The notes beneath the pieces are model-generated. The model did no database searches and had not been told where the DNA came from. It worked only from the letters and a program-made list of their open reading frames with translations. 64,000 bases of DNA from Buttiauxella sp. A111 (GTDB taxonomy: Bacteria > Pseudomonadota > Gammaproteobacteria > Enterobacterales > Enterobacteriaceae). The position numbers and the translations under genes are program-made. Below, piece after piece: positions 56,683 through 63,949 of this stretch (positions within the stretch are counted from its first letter, which is position 1; the number at the start of each line of letters is the position of its first letter). The stretch covers positions 186,001 to 250,000 of the forward strand of contig NZ_BJFN01000002.1 of NCBI RefSeq assembly GCF_014189855.1, given 5' to 3'.

Positions 56683-57220
56683 CCGTTCACCAGAAGAACT
56701 CCGGTATATGGAACCACCGAACCGGTGAACGTCATAGGGGAGCCGCCGTCGCTCCCCTATGGACCCCGACTCCCGGCAAATAAATCGCCGCTGCGCGGTA
56801 AACACCGTTTTTCACCCAACATTCGCGGTCGTTCGCGATTCGTTCCCGACGATCGCTCTCTTTCGCCGCTCCCGGCGGCTCAACCACGACTGAAGGGCAA
56901 AAAACGGTGCGATTTAAGCCGGAACCAAAGTCAACGTCAAAACCTAAGGTCAAATGCCAAACCGGTTTTGACCTTGTTCCCGGTATAAATTGCCCCAGCG
57001 TTCCCCATAAGTCAGGGTGGCGTGGTCGGGAACCACGCCAGTGAGCGATCGCCTGGAGCGAATCGCGAACGACCCTGAACGTTGGGGATAAGCTGGGGTT
57101 TACCGCGCAGCGGCAATTTAAAGACCGGGCGCCGGGGTTGCCAGGGGGCTGGCGTGAGCCACCTGGCACGTTCACCGTTAACAACAGTTACAGAGATAAT
57201 CAAATGCGCGGGTGAACGGA
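56683..57220 (-). repeat. Long copy of the stem-variable palindromic repeat
   Basis: A 538-bp element bounded by CCGTTCACC and GGGTGAACGG and filling the space between the tog terminator and kduD. It has two end modules matching the short copy at 36089-36287 (in reverse), and two internal modules that are inverted copies of each other (56781-56889 and 57012-57120; both include CGCTGCGCGGTAAAC and GGTCGTTCGCGATTCG). Hairpins: 56733-56761 (11 bp, loop CGCCGTC), 57140-57167 (10 of 11 pairs), 57019-57039 (8 bp, loop CGGGA), 56865-56879 (5 bp, loop TCCCG). Open frames of 107 and 150 codons cross it on opposite strands, but they look like composition effects. Confidence 0.85.
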
Positions 57221-57263
57221 AAAACAACGGAGTATGAAGAGATAACCCTGATAAATATCCAAT

Positions 57264-57298
57264 GAAAAAAGCCCCCAGTCCAACCTGAACTGAGGGCC
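57264..57298 (-). terminator. Terminator of kduD
   Basis: Read on the minus strand, GCCCTCAGTTCA...GGACTGGGGGC forms a long stem with a few mismatches, followed by TTTTTTC. It lies 26 nt after the kduD stop. Confidence 0.8.
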
Positions 57299-57323
57299 TT
57301 CAAACAATAAAACGTATGCAGAA

Positions 57324-58085
57324 TTAACGCGCTAACCAGCCGCCATCAACAGCAACGGTGTAACCGTTGATATAATCAGAAGCAGTGGACGCCAGGAACA
57401 CGATTGGCCCTTTCAGATCTTCTGGCAGACCCCAACGGCCAGCAGGGATACGCTCAAGAATGGCAGCGCTACGCTCTTCATCAGCACGCAATTGCTGGGT
57501 GTTGTTAGTTGCCATATAGCCCGGAGCGATAGCATTCACGTTGATACCGTGTTGTGCCCACTCGTTCGCCAGCAGACGGGTCACGCCCATCACTGCGCTT
57601 TTAGACGCGGTGTAAGAAGGAACGCGGATGCCACCCTGGTAAGAAAGCATGGAAGCGATGTTAATGATTTTGCCGCCTTTGCCTTGAGCAATGAACTGGC
57701 GAGCAACAGCCTGAGACATGAAGAATACGCTCTTGATGTTCAGGTTCATGACATCGTCCCAGTCTTTTTCGCTGAAGTTGATCGCATCTTCACGACGAAT
57801 CAAACCGGCGTTGTTCACCAGGATATCGATTTGGCCGTATTCAGCAACAGCACGCTCCAGCAGCGCTGGAATACCATCGATCTGACGCAGGTCAGCGGTA
57901 AGGCTCAGGAAGCGGCGACCCAGAGCAGTAACACGCTCGATAGTTTCAGCCGGCTCAACGATGTTAATACCAACGATGTCACAACCCGCTTCAGCAAGAC
58001 CGATAGCCATGCCCTGGCCCAGACCTGTATCACAGCCAGTAACAACAGCAACTTTACCTTCCAGGGAGAACGAATCCAAAATCAT
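57324..58085 (-). CDS. kduD: 2-dehydro-3-deoxy-D-gluconate 5-dehydrogenase
   Basis: KduD is a short-chain dehydrogenase that reduces 2,5-diketo-3-deoxygluconate (DKII) to KDG, using NAD(H). The product has 253 residues as in E. coli. The cofactor loop is TGCDTGLGQGMA (about 16-27), NNAG is near 89-92, and the catalytic Ser and Tyr-x3-Lys are in IASMLSYQGG and YTASKSAVMG (about 157-166). The C-terminus ends YTVAVDGGWLAR. It is divergent from ogl over a region with KdgR and CRP sites. Its usual neighbour kduI is not next to it. Confidence 0.94.
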   Translation of the reverse strand: MILDSFSLEGKVAVVTGCDTGLGQGMAIGLAEAGCDIVGINIVEPAETIERVTALGRRFLSLTADLRQIDGIPALLERAVAEYGQIDILVNNAGLIRREDAINFSEKDWDDVMNLNIKSVFFMSQAVARQFIAQGKGGKIINIASMLSYQGGIRVPSYTASKSAVMGVTRLLANEWAQHGINVNAIAPGYMATNNTQQLRADEERSAAILERIPAGRWGLPEDLKGPIVFLASTASDYINGYTVAVDGGWLAR

Positions 58086-58226
58086 GTAGGTTTCCTTTTT
58101 TATACGGGCCTGCTGTTAGCGCAAGCATTTTGGGGAAAATTTTATTCGCGCTAACTGCGCGTTTCAGAAATCACTTACGGTAAAAATACTGTTCCGTAAT
58201 CTTTGATGGGTTAATAGTAATCTTGT

Positions 58227-58409
58227 TGAAACTGCTTTTCAAATATAAATGAAACGTTGTTTCAACTTTTAGAGGATACTTATCAAATTTGATATTGGGA
58301 TCACGGTTAGCCTCCGCTCCCCTCCTGCCGACCTCTTTGTATTCCTGATGAATTGTGAGATGAGTTGCGGTTTAGTGAATGCAATCACACACTTTGAAAC
58401 AATGTTTTG
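58227..58409. promoter_or_regulatory. KdgR boxes and CRP site between kduD and ogl
   Basis: Three KdgR-like palindromes lie in the 380-bp divergent region: TGAAAC-TGC-TTTTCA (58227-58241), the perfect TGAAAC-GTT-GTTTCA (58250-58264) and TGAAAC-AAT-GTTTTG (58395-58409). A CRP-like site AGTGA-ATGCAA-TCACA (58374-58389; 9 of 10 core positions) is just upstream of the third box on the ogl side. The arrangement suggests that both genes are repressed by KdgR and that at least ogl is activated by CRP. Confidence 0.75.
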
Positions 58410-58465
58410 ATAAATTGATACCAATTGTTCAAACATGAATTTCAACAGATTACATGGAGGAAGTT

Positions 58466-59644
58466 ATGGCTAAAGGTATGCGGGTTAAACTGGTTTACGA
58501 AGTGAGCCAGGACCCAGACACAGGCGTCGAAGTTACCCGCCTAACGCCACCAGAAGTGACGTGTCATCGTAATTACTTCTATCAAAAGTGCTTTACCAAT
58601 GATGGCAGTAAGTTACTGTTTGCTGGAGAATTTGATGGCAACTGGAACTACTATCTGCTGGATATCGCTGCGGGCGAAGCGGTGCAATTAACTGAAGGCA
58701 CCGGCGACAATACGTTTGGTGGTTTCCTCTCCCCGGATGACAAATCCCTCTATTACGTGAAAAACGAACGCACGTTACTTGAAGTCAATCTTGAGACTCA
58801 GGTTGAACGAGAAGTTTATCGCGTACCGGCGGATTGGGTCGGTTACGGCACCTGGGTTGCTAACAGCGATTGCACCAAGTTAGTCGGTATCGAAATTTCT
58901 AAAGACGATTGGGTTCCGTTGAACGACTGGAAAATCTTCCACGACTTCTTCCACAAAGGACCCCACTGCCGCCTGCTGCGAGTTGATCTGCAAACCGGCG
59001 AAAGTGCTGTGATCCACCAGGAGAAAAACTGGCTCGGCCATCCAATTTATCGCCCATTCGATGACAATACCGTCGCATTCTGCCATGAAGGTCCACATGA
59101 TCTGGTTGATGCGCGTATGTGGATGGTCAACGAAGATGGCAGCAACGTGCGTAAAGTAAAAGAACATGCGGAAGGTGAAAGCTGCACGCATGAGTTCTGG
59201 GTGCCAAACGGTTCATCTTTGATATACGTTTCTTACCTGAAAGGTCAGCAAGGTCGTACCATTTATAGCTACAACCCAGAAACGGGTGTTAACGCAGAAG
59301 TGATGCAGATGCCAGCGTGTTCCCATCTGATGAGTAACTTTGATGGCACGTTGTTAGTCGGTGATGGTTCCGGTACGCCAGTGGATGTGAAAGACACCGG
59401 CGGTTACACCATCGACAACGACCCGTATTTGTATGCCTTCGATGTGGCGAAAAAAGCCTGGTTCCGCGTCGCACGCCACGATACATCCTGGGCCACGTTT
59501 GCAAATAGCCGCCAGGTCACGCATCCACATCCTTCATTTACGCCGGATGATAGCGCGATTCTTTTCAGCTCTGATAAAGACGGTAAGCCTGCACTGTATA
59601 TTGCGAAAATGCCCGCTAACCCAGAATTAATCTCAGCCAAATAA
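58466..59644 (+). CDS. ogl: Oligogalacturonate lyase (PL22)
   Basis: Ogl is a cytoplasmic manganese-dependent lyase that splits digalacturonate and unsaturated digalacturonate into monomers. The 392-residue product has a seven-bladed beta-propeller pattern of strands. From the chosen start, the four metal ligands known from the family fall at His287 (ACSHLMSN), Gln350, His353 and His355 (RQVTHPHP), which supports both identity and start. The ATG at 58466 follows GGAGGAAGTT; an upstream ATG at 58454 would add four residues without a ribosome site. It is divergent from kduD. Confidence 0.95.
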   Translation: MAKGMRVKLVYEVSQDPDTGVEVTRLTPPEVTCHRNYFYQKCFTNDGSKLLFAGEFDGNWNYYLLDIAAGEAVQLTEGTGDNTFGGFLSPDDKSLYYVKNERTLLEVNLETQVEREVYRVPADWVGYGTWVANSDCTKLVGIEISKDDWVPLNDWKIFHDFFHKGPHCRLLRVDLQTGESAVIHQEKNWLGHPIYRPFDDNTVAFCHEGPHDLVDARMWMVNEDGSNVRKVKEHAEGESCTHEFWVPNGSSLIYVSYLKGQQGRTIYSYNPETGVNAEVMQMPACSHLMSNFDGTLLVGDGSGTPVDVKDTGGYTIDNDPYLYAFDVAKKAWFRVARHDTSWATFANSRQVTHPHPSFTPDDSAILFSSDKDGKPALYIAKMPANPELISAK

Positions 59645-59667
59645 TGTATGTGCCCTGTAAGGCCTTT

Positions 59668-59695
59668 GCCCTCTCTTAATCGGGAGGGCTTTTTT
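59668..59695 (+). terminator. Terminator of ogl
   Basis: GCCCTCTC-TTAATC-GGGAGGGC with one G-T type pair, followed by six Ts, 24 nt after the stop codon. Confidence 0.87.
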
Positions 59696-59718
59696 ATATG
59701 CCTCTCATACTTCCAACC

Positions 59719-59750
59719 AATAAAAAAGCCCCCGCGAATTGCAGAGGCCT
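59719..59750 (-). terminator. Probable terminator of kdgM
   Basis: On the minus strand, GGCCTCTGC-AATTC-GCGGGGGC is followed by a T-run. Several pairs are G-T, so the stem is weaker than that of ogl. Confidence 0.65.
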
Positions 59751-59766
59751 TGAGAGAAATTAAAAA

Positions 59767-60453
59767 TTAGAAAGAGTACGCCACACCTACACGATAACGC
59801 GTCTGGCGTTCATCAGTAGATTTACTCCCCGCAACGTTACCTAATTCTGCATACGGCGCCCAGTTCTTATCGATTTTATAAGCCACCTTCACGTTATATT
59901 CATCTGAGTCTTTGTCGTTATTAGAACGAATTTGATGCTCACTCTTCGCATAAACATAGTTCAACTCGGTACGCCAGTCACCGAGAGCAAAACCAGCCCA
60001 GAGATCGCCACGATTCACTTTATCGTCTTCATTTTTAGTATTGTCATTCGGATAACGGGTATATTCAAAACGATAACGTGCCGCAACATAAAAACCATTA
60101 TCGAAGCTATATTGCGCATGTAAGTAAGGCTTCCAGGTGGTTTTGCTGTCGTTACTGTCAATATTTAAACCCGGTGTCAGAGCAATATTCTCTGTCGCTT
60201 TCCAACGCCAGTTAATGGATTCTTCATGGCCGCTGCCAACAATGTCACTAAATGGCTGGTCTTTATCCGTGCCGCCAGATTTCCATTTAGCTTCCACACC
60301 GAATCCAAGGCCGTTAGCGAAACGGTGAGATACCGCTACACGGTCGCCATTGGAGCCAGCATCAACATATTCGTGACGTAAATCAACAGTGACGGCTTGC
60401 GCAGCAATACTCACACCACAGAGAACAACCACGCCCAGAGCTTTCTTCAACAT
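59767..60453 (-). CDS. kdgM: Oligogalacturonate-specific outer-membrane porin KdgM
   Basis: KdgM is a small monomeric outer-membrane channel for oligogalacturonides. The 228-residue precursor has a signal peptide ending SIAAQA-VTVD (about residues 15-21). The mature part shows alternating-residue beta strands typical of a 12-strand barrel, with many charged loop residues, and ends in YSF with the C-terminal Phe used by the Bam complex. The frame is open to 60486, but the ATG at 60453 (AAAGGGAATGCG upstream) starts the signal peptide directly. A KdgR box lies 18 nt upstream. Its gene is convergent with ogl. Confidence 0.93.
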   Translation of the reverse strand: MLKKALGVVVLCGVSIAAQAVTVDLRHEYVDAGSNGDRVAVSHRFANGLGFGVEAKWKSGGTDKDQPFSDIVGSGHEESINWRWKATENIALTPGLNIDSNDSKTTWKPYLHAQYSFDNGFYVAARYRFEYTRYPNDNTKNEDDKVNRGDLWAGFALGDWRTELNYVYAKSEHQIRSNNDKDSDEYNVKVAYKIDKNWAPYAELGNVAGSKSTDERQTRYRVGVAYSF

Positions 60454-60470
60454 AATCGCATTCCCTTTAT

Positions 60471-60686
60471 TGAAATATTGTTTCATTTTTATGAAACTGA
60501 ATTTTATTTATAATTAAACAATATTTTAGTGATCGAGATCGTAAATACTTATGTCAAAATACACACCTGGTAATCTTCGTGACGACTATCAACAAAACAA
60601 AGATCAAAACCTATTGTTTAGCGATCAACATCACAATCAATCGCTCAAAAACACAAATAAAACATTATTTCAATAATGTTTTATTT
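60471..60686. promoter_or_regulatory. kdgM regulatory region: KdgR box, CRP-like site and long palindrome
   Basis: A KdgR box TGAAAT-ATT-GTTTCA lies at 60471-60485, right in front of the kdgM ribosome site. A CRP-like 22-mer with a strong centre (AGTGATCGAGATCGTAA) is at 60525-60546. A perfect 32-bp palindrome with 15-bp arms AAATAAAACATTATT and a TC centre lies at 60655-60686; each half includes a TAAAAC-ATT-ATTTCA that resembles a KdgR site. The rest of the interval to 60906 is AT-rich with no gene seen. Confidence 0.6.
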
Positions 60687-60906
60687 GATTTACATAAGAA
60701 TAATCCTGATTTGGCTTTAGTCAGAAAATGAGTGTGAAGCTATTAGGATTGAAATAATACCGCATGGAACACTGTCTATTTTATTATAAAAAAGACAGAT
60801 AACCACAAAGCATGAGAGGGTAAATTAATGAGTCAGGATGGATATTAAGTGGGAATAATGTGATCTAATTAAATAAAACCACAGCAGAATGTGACGTATT
60901 TAAAAT

Positions 60907-60937
60907 AAAAAGCACCTTTATCGTAAAGGTGCTTTTT
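60907..60937. terminator. Bidirectional terminator downstream of yqeF
   Basis: A perfect 14-bp stem AAAAAGCACCTTTA/TAAAGGTGCTTTTT with loop TCG. It can stop yqeF transcripts on the minus strand after the ERIC element. On the plus strand no gene precedes it, which leaves open an unannotated small transcript. Confidence 0.8.
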
Positions 60938-60967
60938 GTTTAGGTAAGAATATTTAATGTAAGCACG

Positions 60968-61075
60968 CTACTTCAAGATGCAGGTAGGCGGCAATGGAGT
61001 GAATCCCGATGAGCTTACTAAAGTAAGTGATTCGGGTGAACGAGAGCAGCCAACACCCCTGCATCTTGAAGGAGC
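60968..61075. repeat. ERIC element downstream of yqeF
   Basis: ERIC core GTGAATCCCGATGAGCTTAC and AAGTAAGTGATTCGGGTGAA inside terminal arms CTTCAAGATGCAG/CTGCATCTTGAAG. It ends 4 bp before the yqeF stop codon. Confidence 0.9.
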
Positions 61076-61079
61076 TTGA

Positions 61080-62261
61080 TTAATCGCGCTCTATGGCCAA
61101 AGCCACACCCTGCCCACCACCAATACACAATGTTGCCAGCCCCTTTTTGGCATCGCGTTTGATCATCTCATGAACCAGCGAAACCAGGATACGGCAGCCT
61201 GACGCGCCAATAGGATGCCCAAGCGCCAGTGCACCACCGTTAACATTGACCTTACGCTCATCCCATTCCAGCATTTTGCCAACAGATAGCGCTTGTGCCG
61301 CAAACGCTTCATTTGCTTCGATAAGATCCAATTCATCGAGCGTCCAGCCTGCACGATCAAGGCAGCGCCGTGTTGCCGTCACGGGTGCAATCCCCATGTA
61401 GGCGGGGTCGACACCGACGCTGGCAAAAGCCCGGATGCGCGCCAAAACAGGCAAATTCAACTCTTCCGCTTTACTGGCGCTCATCATTAACACGGCGGCT
61501 GCGCCATCATTAATCGAAGAGGCATTTCCGGCAGTCACGCTGCCCAGGCTATCAAACGTTGGGCGCAACTGCGCCAGGGCTTCCGCGCTGGCATCGGTTT
61601 GCGGTTGTTCGTCGGTATCGACAATGACCGATTGACCGGCATTAAGCTCGACCGTCACCGGCACAATTTCATCTTTAAAACGCCCGGCATCAATTGCCGC
61701 CCGCGCTTTGTGCTGCGACGCCAACGCATAGGCATCCTGGCTTTCACGGCTAATACCGTACTCACGGGCAAGGTTTTCTGCGGTGACGCCCATATGGTAA
61801 TCATTGAATGCATCCCACAGCCCGTCATGCACCAGACTGTCGATAAGCTGGCTATTTCCCAAACCAGCGCCATTGCGGCTGTCAGCCAGCACGTGCGGTG
61901 CCCGGCTCATATTCTCCTGGCCCCCGGCAATCACGACATCCGCTTCACCGCATTGAATAGCCTGGGTCGCCAGGTGCAACGCTTTTAGACCGGAACCACA
62001 CACATCATTGATGGTGATAGCCGAAACTGACCACGGTAAACCGCTATTTAACGCGGTTTGTCGTGCGGGATTTTGGCCCGCGCCTGCGGTCAGCACCTGG
62101 CCAAGAATCACTTCGTCGACTTCTTGTTCGCTAACGCCACTGCGTTCAAGCAGCGCTTTCACTACCGCACTGCCCAGTTCTGAGGCACTGCGTGGGGCTA
62201 ACGCCCCCTGAAAGCAGCCTATGGGCGTACGCGCGGCTCCCACGATGACGACATCTTTCAT
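61080..62261 (-). CDS. yqeF: Acetyl-CoA acetyltransferase YqeF
   Basis: A 393-residue biosynthetic-type thiolase that reversibly joins two acetyl-CoA to acetoacetyl-CoA. The nucleophile is Cys88 (NDVCGSGLKA), the His is in GGALALGHPIGASG and the second Cys in LCIGGGQGVAL. Length equals E. coli YqeF, and the kduD-to-yqeF order is also that of E. coli. The frame extends to 62330 through the ERIC element, but the ATG at 62261 gives the thiolase N-terminus MKDVVIVGAARTPIG. ERIC elements lie on both sides, so the mRNA leader and tail carry them. The physiological role is uncertain. Confidence 0.93.
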   Translation of the reverse strand: MKDVVIVGAARTPIGCFQGALAPRSASELGSAVVKALLERSGVSEQEVDEVILGQVLTAGAGQNPARQTALNSGLPWSVSAITINDVCGSGLKALHLATQAIQCGEADVVIAGGQENMSRAPHVLADSRNGAGLGNSQLIDSLVHDGLWDAFNDYHMGVTAENLAREYGISRESQDAYALASQHKARAAIDAGRFKDEIVPVTVELNAGQSVIVDTDEQPQTDASAEALAQLRPTFDSLGSVTAGNASSINDGAAAVLMMSASKAEELNLPVLARIRAFASVGVDPAYMGIAPVTATRRCLDRAGWTLDELDLIEANEAFAAQALSVGKMLEWDERKVNVNGGALALGHPIGASGCRILVSLVHEMIKRDAKKGLATLCIGGGQGVALAIERD

Positions 62262-62277
62262 TGTATTCTCGCAAAAC

Positions 62278-62398
62278 CCGTCATAATTCAAGCGGCCTCT
62301 TTGTTGGCTGCGCTCACGCGCCCAGGTCACTTACTCATGTAAGCTCCCAGGGACTTGTTCTCTTGCCGCCGCGATGCCACTCGAATTATTTTGGGTTG
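62278..62398. repeat. ERIC element upstream of yqeF
   Basis: Inverted ERIC with CGCTCACGCGCCCAGGTCAC and TTACTCATGTAAGCTCCCAG as core, within arms TCATAATTCAAG and ACTCGAATTATTTTGGG. It occupies nearly the whole gap between the diguanylate cyclase gene (stop at 62408) and the yqeF start. Confidence 0.9.
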
Positions 62399-62407
62399 AT
62401 AATGAGG

Positions 62408-63424
62408 TTAATAATCATGACCCCGGCGATGTGCCTTTTCGAGATACATCGCCGTATCGGCTTCACGCAAAGCCGTATCGTGGTCTGTCTCAGCCGGATT
62501 GACCGCGACGACGCCGATACTCGGGCCTGCATAATTAATCACACTGGAATGTAGCTGAAACTCGCCGGTCAGCAAGTTCGCGAGGCGAATGTTGAAGGCC
62601 TGCGCAGCATGTTGTACTTCGTCAGTATCTGACGGCCCAAATCCCGCCACGATAAACTCATCGCCACCGACGCGGCCAATGACCTCGTCAGGGCGAGTGC
62701 CCTTTTGCAAACGCTGGCCTATTTCACACAAGAAGTCATCGCCAGCTTCATGACCATGGATATCATTAATTTCTTTGAAATCATCGAGATCGGCAAAGGC
62801 CAGCAGCACATAACGCGCTTCCTTTCTGGCCCTGGAAAAGAGTTTTGGTAATTGCTCAAACACCGCCCGGCGATTGGGTAATCCCGTCAGCTCATCAGTA
62901 TAACTGGCGGCTGTCAGCGCGATATTTGCCTGCTGTAACTGCTGCAACAGCCGCTCATTCTGAATCTGCTGAGCAATCAGCTGCGCAAAGAGTTGCAGCA
63001 CTTGTTCACTGCGCTCGTTCAACACTCGGGTTTCTGAGCTGGCCGCGCAAAGCGTGCCATAAAGGGAGCCATCAGCAAGCGTCACAGGCGTACTGACATA
63101 CGTCGTGATCCCCAACGCTTTCGCAGCCTGGGAATCGCCCCAAATATTGGCAACATCACTGGTATAGCGCCTTCCTTCATCCAGAGCACGTTTGCAAAGC
63201 GTATCGCCCCAGGGCACCGAAAGCCCTTCAGGGATCTGCATTTGTCGGGTGTTACGGGAAAACAGGATATGTTGGAAGCTGCCATCCGGTTCAATGCGAG
63301 TCAGGTAAGTTGACTCCATATTGGTGACCAGTTCGAGCATTTCAAGCAGCTGTCGGACAAGACCTTCGAGGGTATATTCAGATTCTAACGCCGTGGAAAT
63401 GCGCTCGATAAGATTGTCGGACAT
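62408..63424 (-). CDS. GAF-GGDEF diguanylate cyclase, DgcP/YeaP-like
   Basis: A 338-residue predicted cytoplasmic enzyme that makes cyclic di-GMP from GTP. An N-terminal GAF domain (about 20-155; STYLTRI, TLCKRALDEGR, TYVSTPVTLADGSLYGTLCAAS) is followed by a short coil and a GGDEF domain (about 175-335) with an intact GRVGGDEFIVAG. The sequence is colinear with E. coli YeaP (DgcP) from the first residues (SLVRQLLEMLE-like). At the inhibitory I-site position the motif is RPDE where RxxD is usual, so product inhibition may be weak or absent. There is no membrane segment. It is upstream of yqeF on the same strand but separated by an ERIC element. Confidence 0.88.
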   Translation of the reverse strand: MSDNLIERISTALESEYTLEGLVRQLLEMLELVTNMESTYLTRIEPDGSFQHILFSRNTRQMQIPEGLSVPWGDTLCKRALDEGRRYTSDVANIWGDSQAAKALGITTYVSTPVTLADGSLYGTLCAASSETRVLNERSEQVLQLFAQLIAQQIQNERLLQQLQQANIALTAASYTDELTGLPNRRAVFEQLPKLFSRARKEARYVLLAFADLDDFKEINDIHGHEAGDDFLCEIGQRLQKGTRPDEVIGRVGGDEFIVAGFGPSDTDEVQHAAQAFNIRLANLLTGEFQLHSSVINYAGPSIGVVAVNPAETDHDTALREADTAMYLEKAHRRGHDY

Positions 63425-63592
63425 AAAGCAGAATTACCTTTTTAAAATTATGCATAGACGAAAGCGGTGTTCAGGCTCGTTTCTAACATATTTTAAATAC
63501 AACTTCCCCTACCGGATATGACATTTGAGATATGGCACGTGACGGTCGTCGGAGGGATAAGCAAGAGCGACATCCCCCTTCGAACGAATGGC

Positions 63593-63949
63593 CTACCAAC
63601 TTAACAACGGGCTAAAACTCTTATCCTTCACTAATGCACGTAACGCCGGTAACGTGCTGCAAAGCTGTACCAGTTCAGGCAGAGGGAAAATATCACTCGC
63701 CTGTAGCGTCACATTTTCCAGCTCGCCCCAGAAATGCCATCCCTCGTCCACCTTGCTGGCAGGCACCCATAAATGAAGATGCAACCCCTGCTCGGGTTCA
63801 TCAGGTAACCCTAGCCATTGGCTAAAACGTGGAATATCAGGGGTTTCATCATCCACCAGCGCACAACGCTGTACCTGGGCGGCAGGAATATAGAAGTACT
63901 GCGCCCCAAGCGTGATGCGCACTGCTGCAAGTTTAAGAGAGTGGGCCAT
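63593..63949 (-). CDS. Uncharacterised small protein, possibly CheW-like
   Basis: A 118-residue soluble protein I do not recognise with certainty. The pattern ITLGAQYFYIPAAQVQRCAL at the N-terminus and ASDIFPLPELVQLCSTLPAL near the C-terminus weakly resembles a minimal CheW-like fold. The ATG at 63949 (MAHSLKLAAVRI) has GGAAACC upstream; a longer frame from a TTG at 63976 is less likely. It overlaps the end of a partial gene by 17 nt, indicating an operon. No catalytic motif is visible. Confidence 0.6.
   Translation of the reverse strand: MAHSLKLAAVRITLGAQYFYIPAAQVQRCALVDDETPDIPRFSQWLGLPDEPEQGLHLHLWVPASKVDEGWHFWGELENVTLQASDIFPLPELVQLCSTLPALRALVKDKSFSPLLSW

Noticed and set aside
56732-57184. 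150-codon minus-strand frame inside the long repeat
   Set aside because: It lies wholly in the palindromic repeat, has an overlapping 107-codon frame on the other strand, and its product is low-quality Arg/Pro/Gly-rich with no start signal. The short copy does not preserve the frame.
60491-60505. Second KdgR-like box TGAAAC-TGA-ATTTTA upstream of kdgM
   Set aside because: Only the left half fits; the right half has too many mismatches to claim a site.
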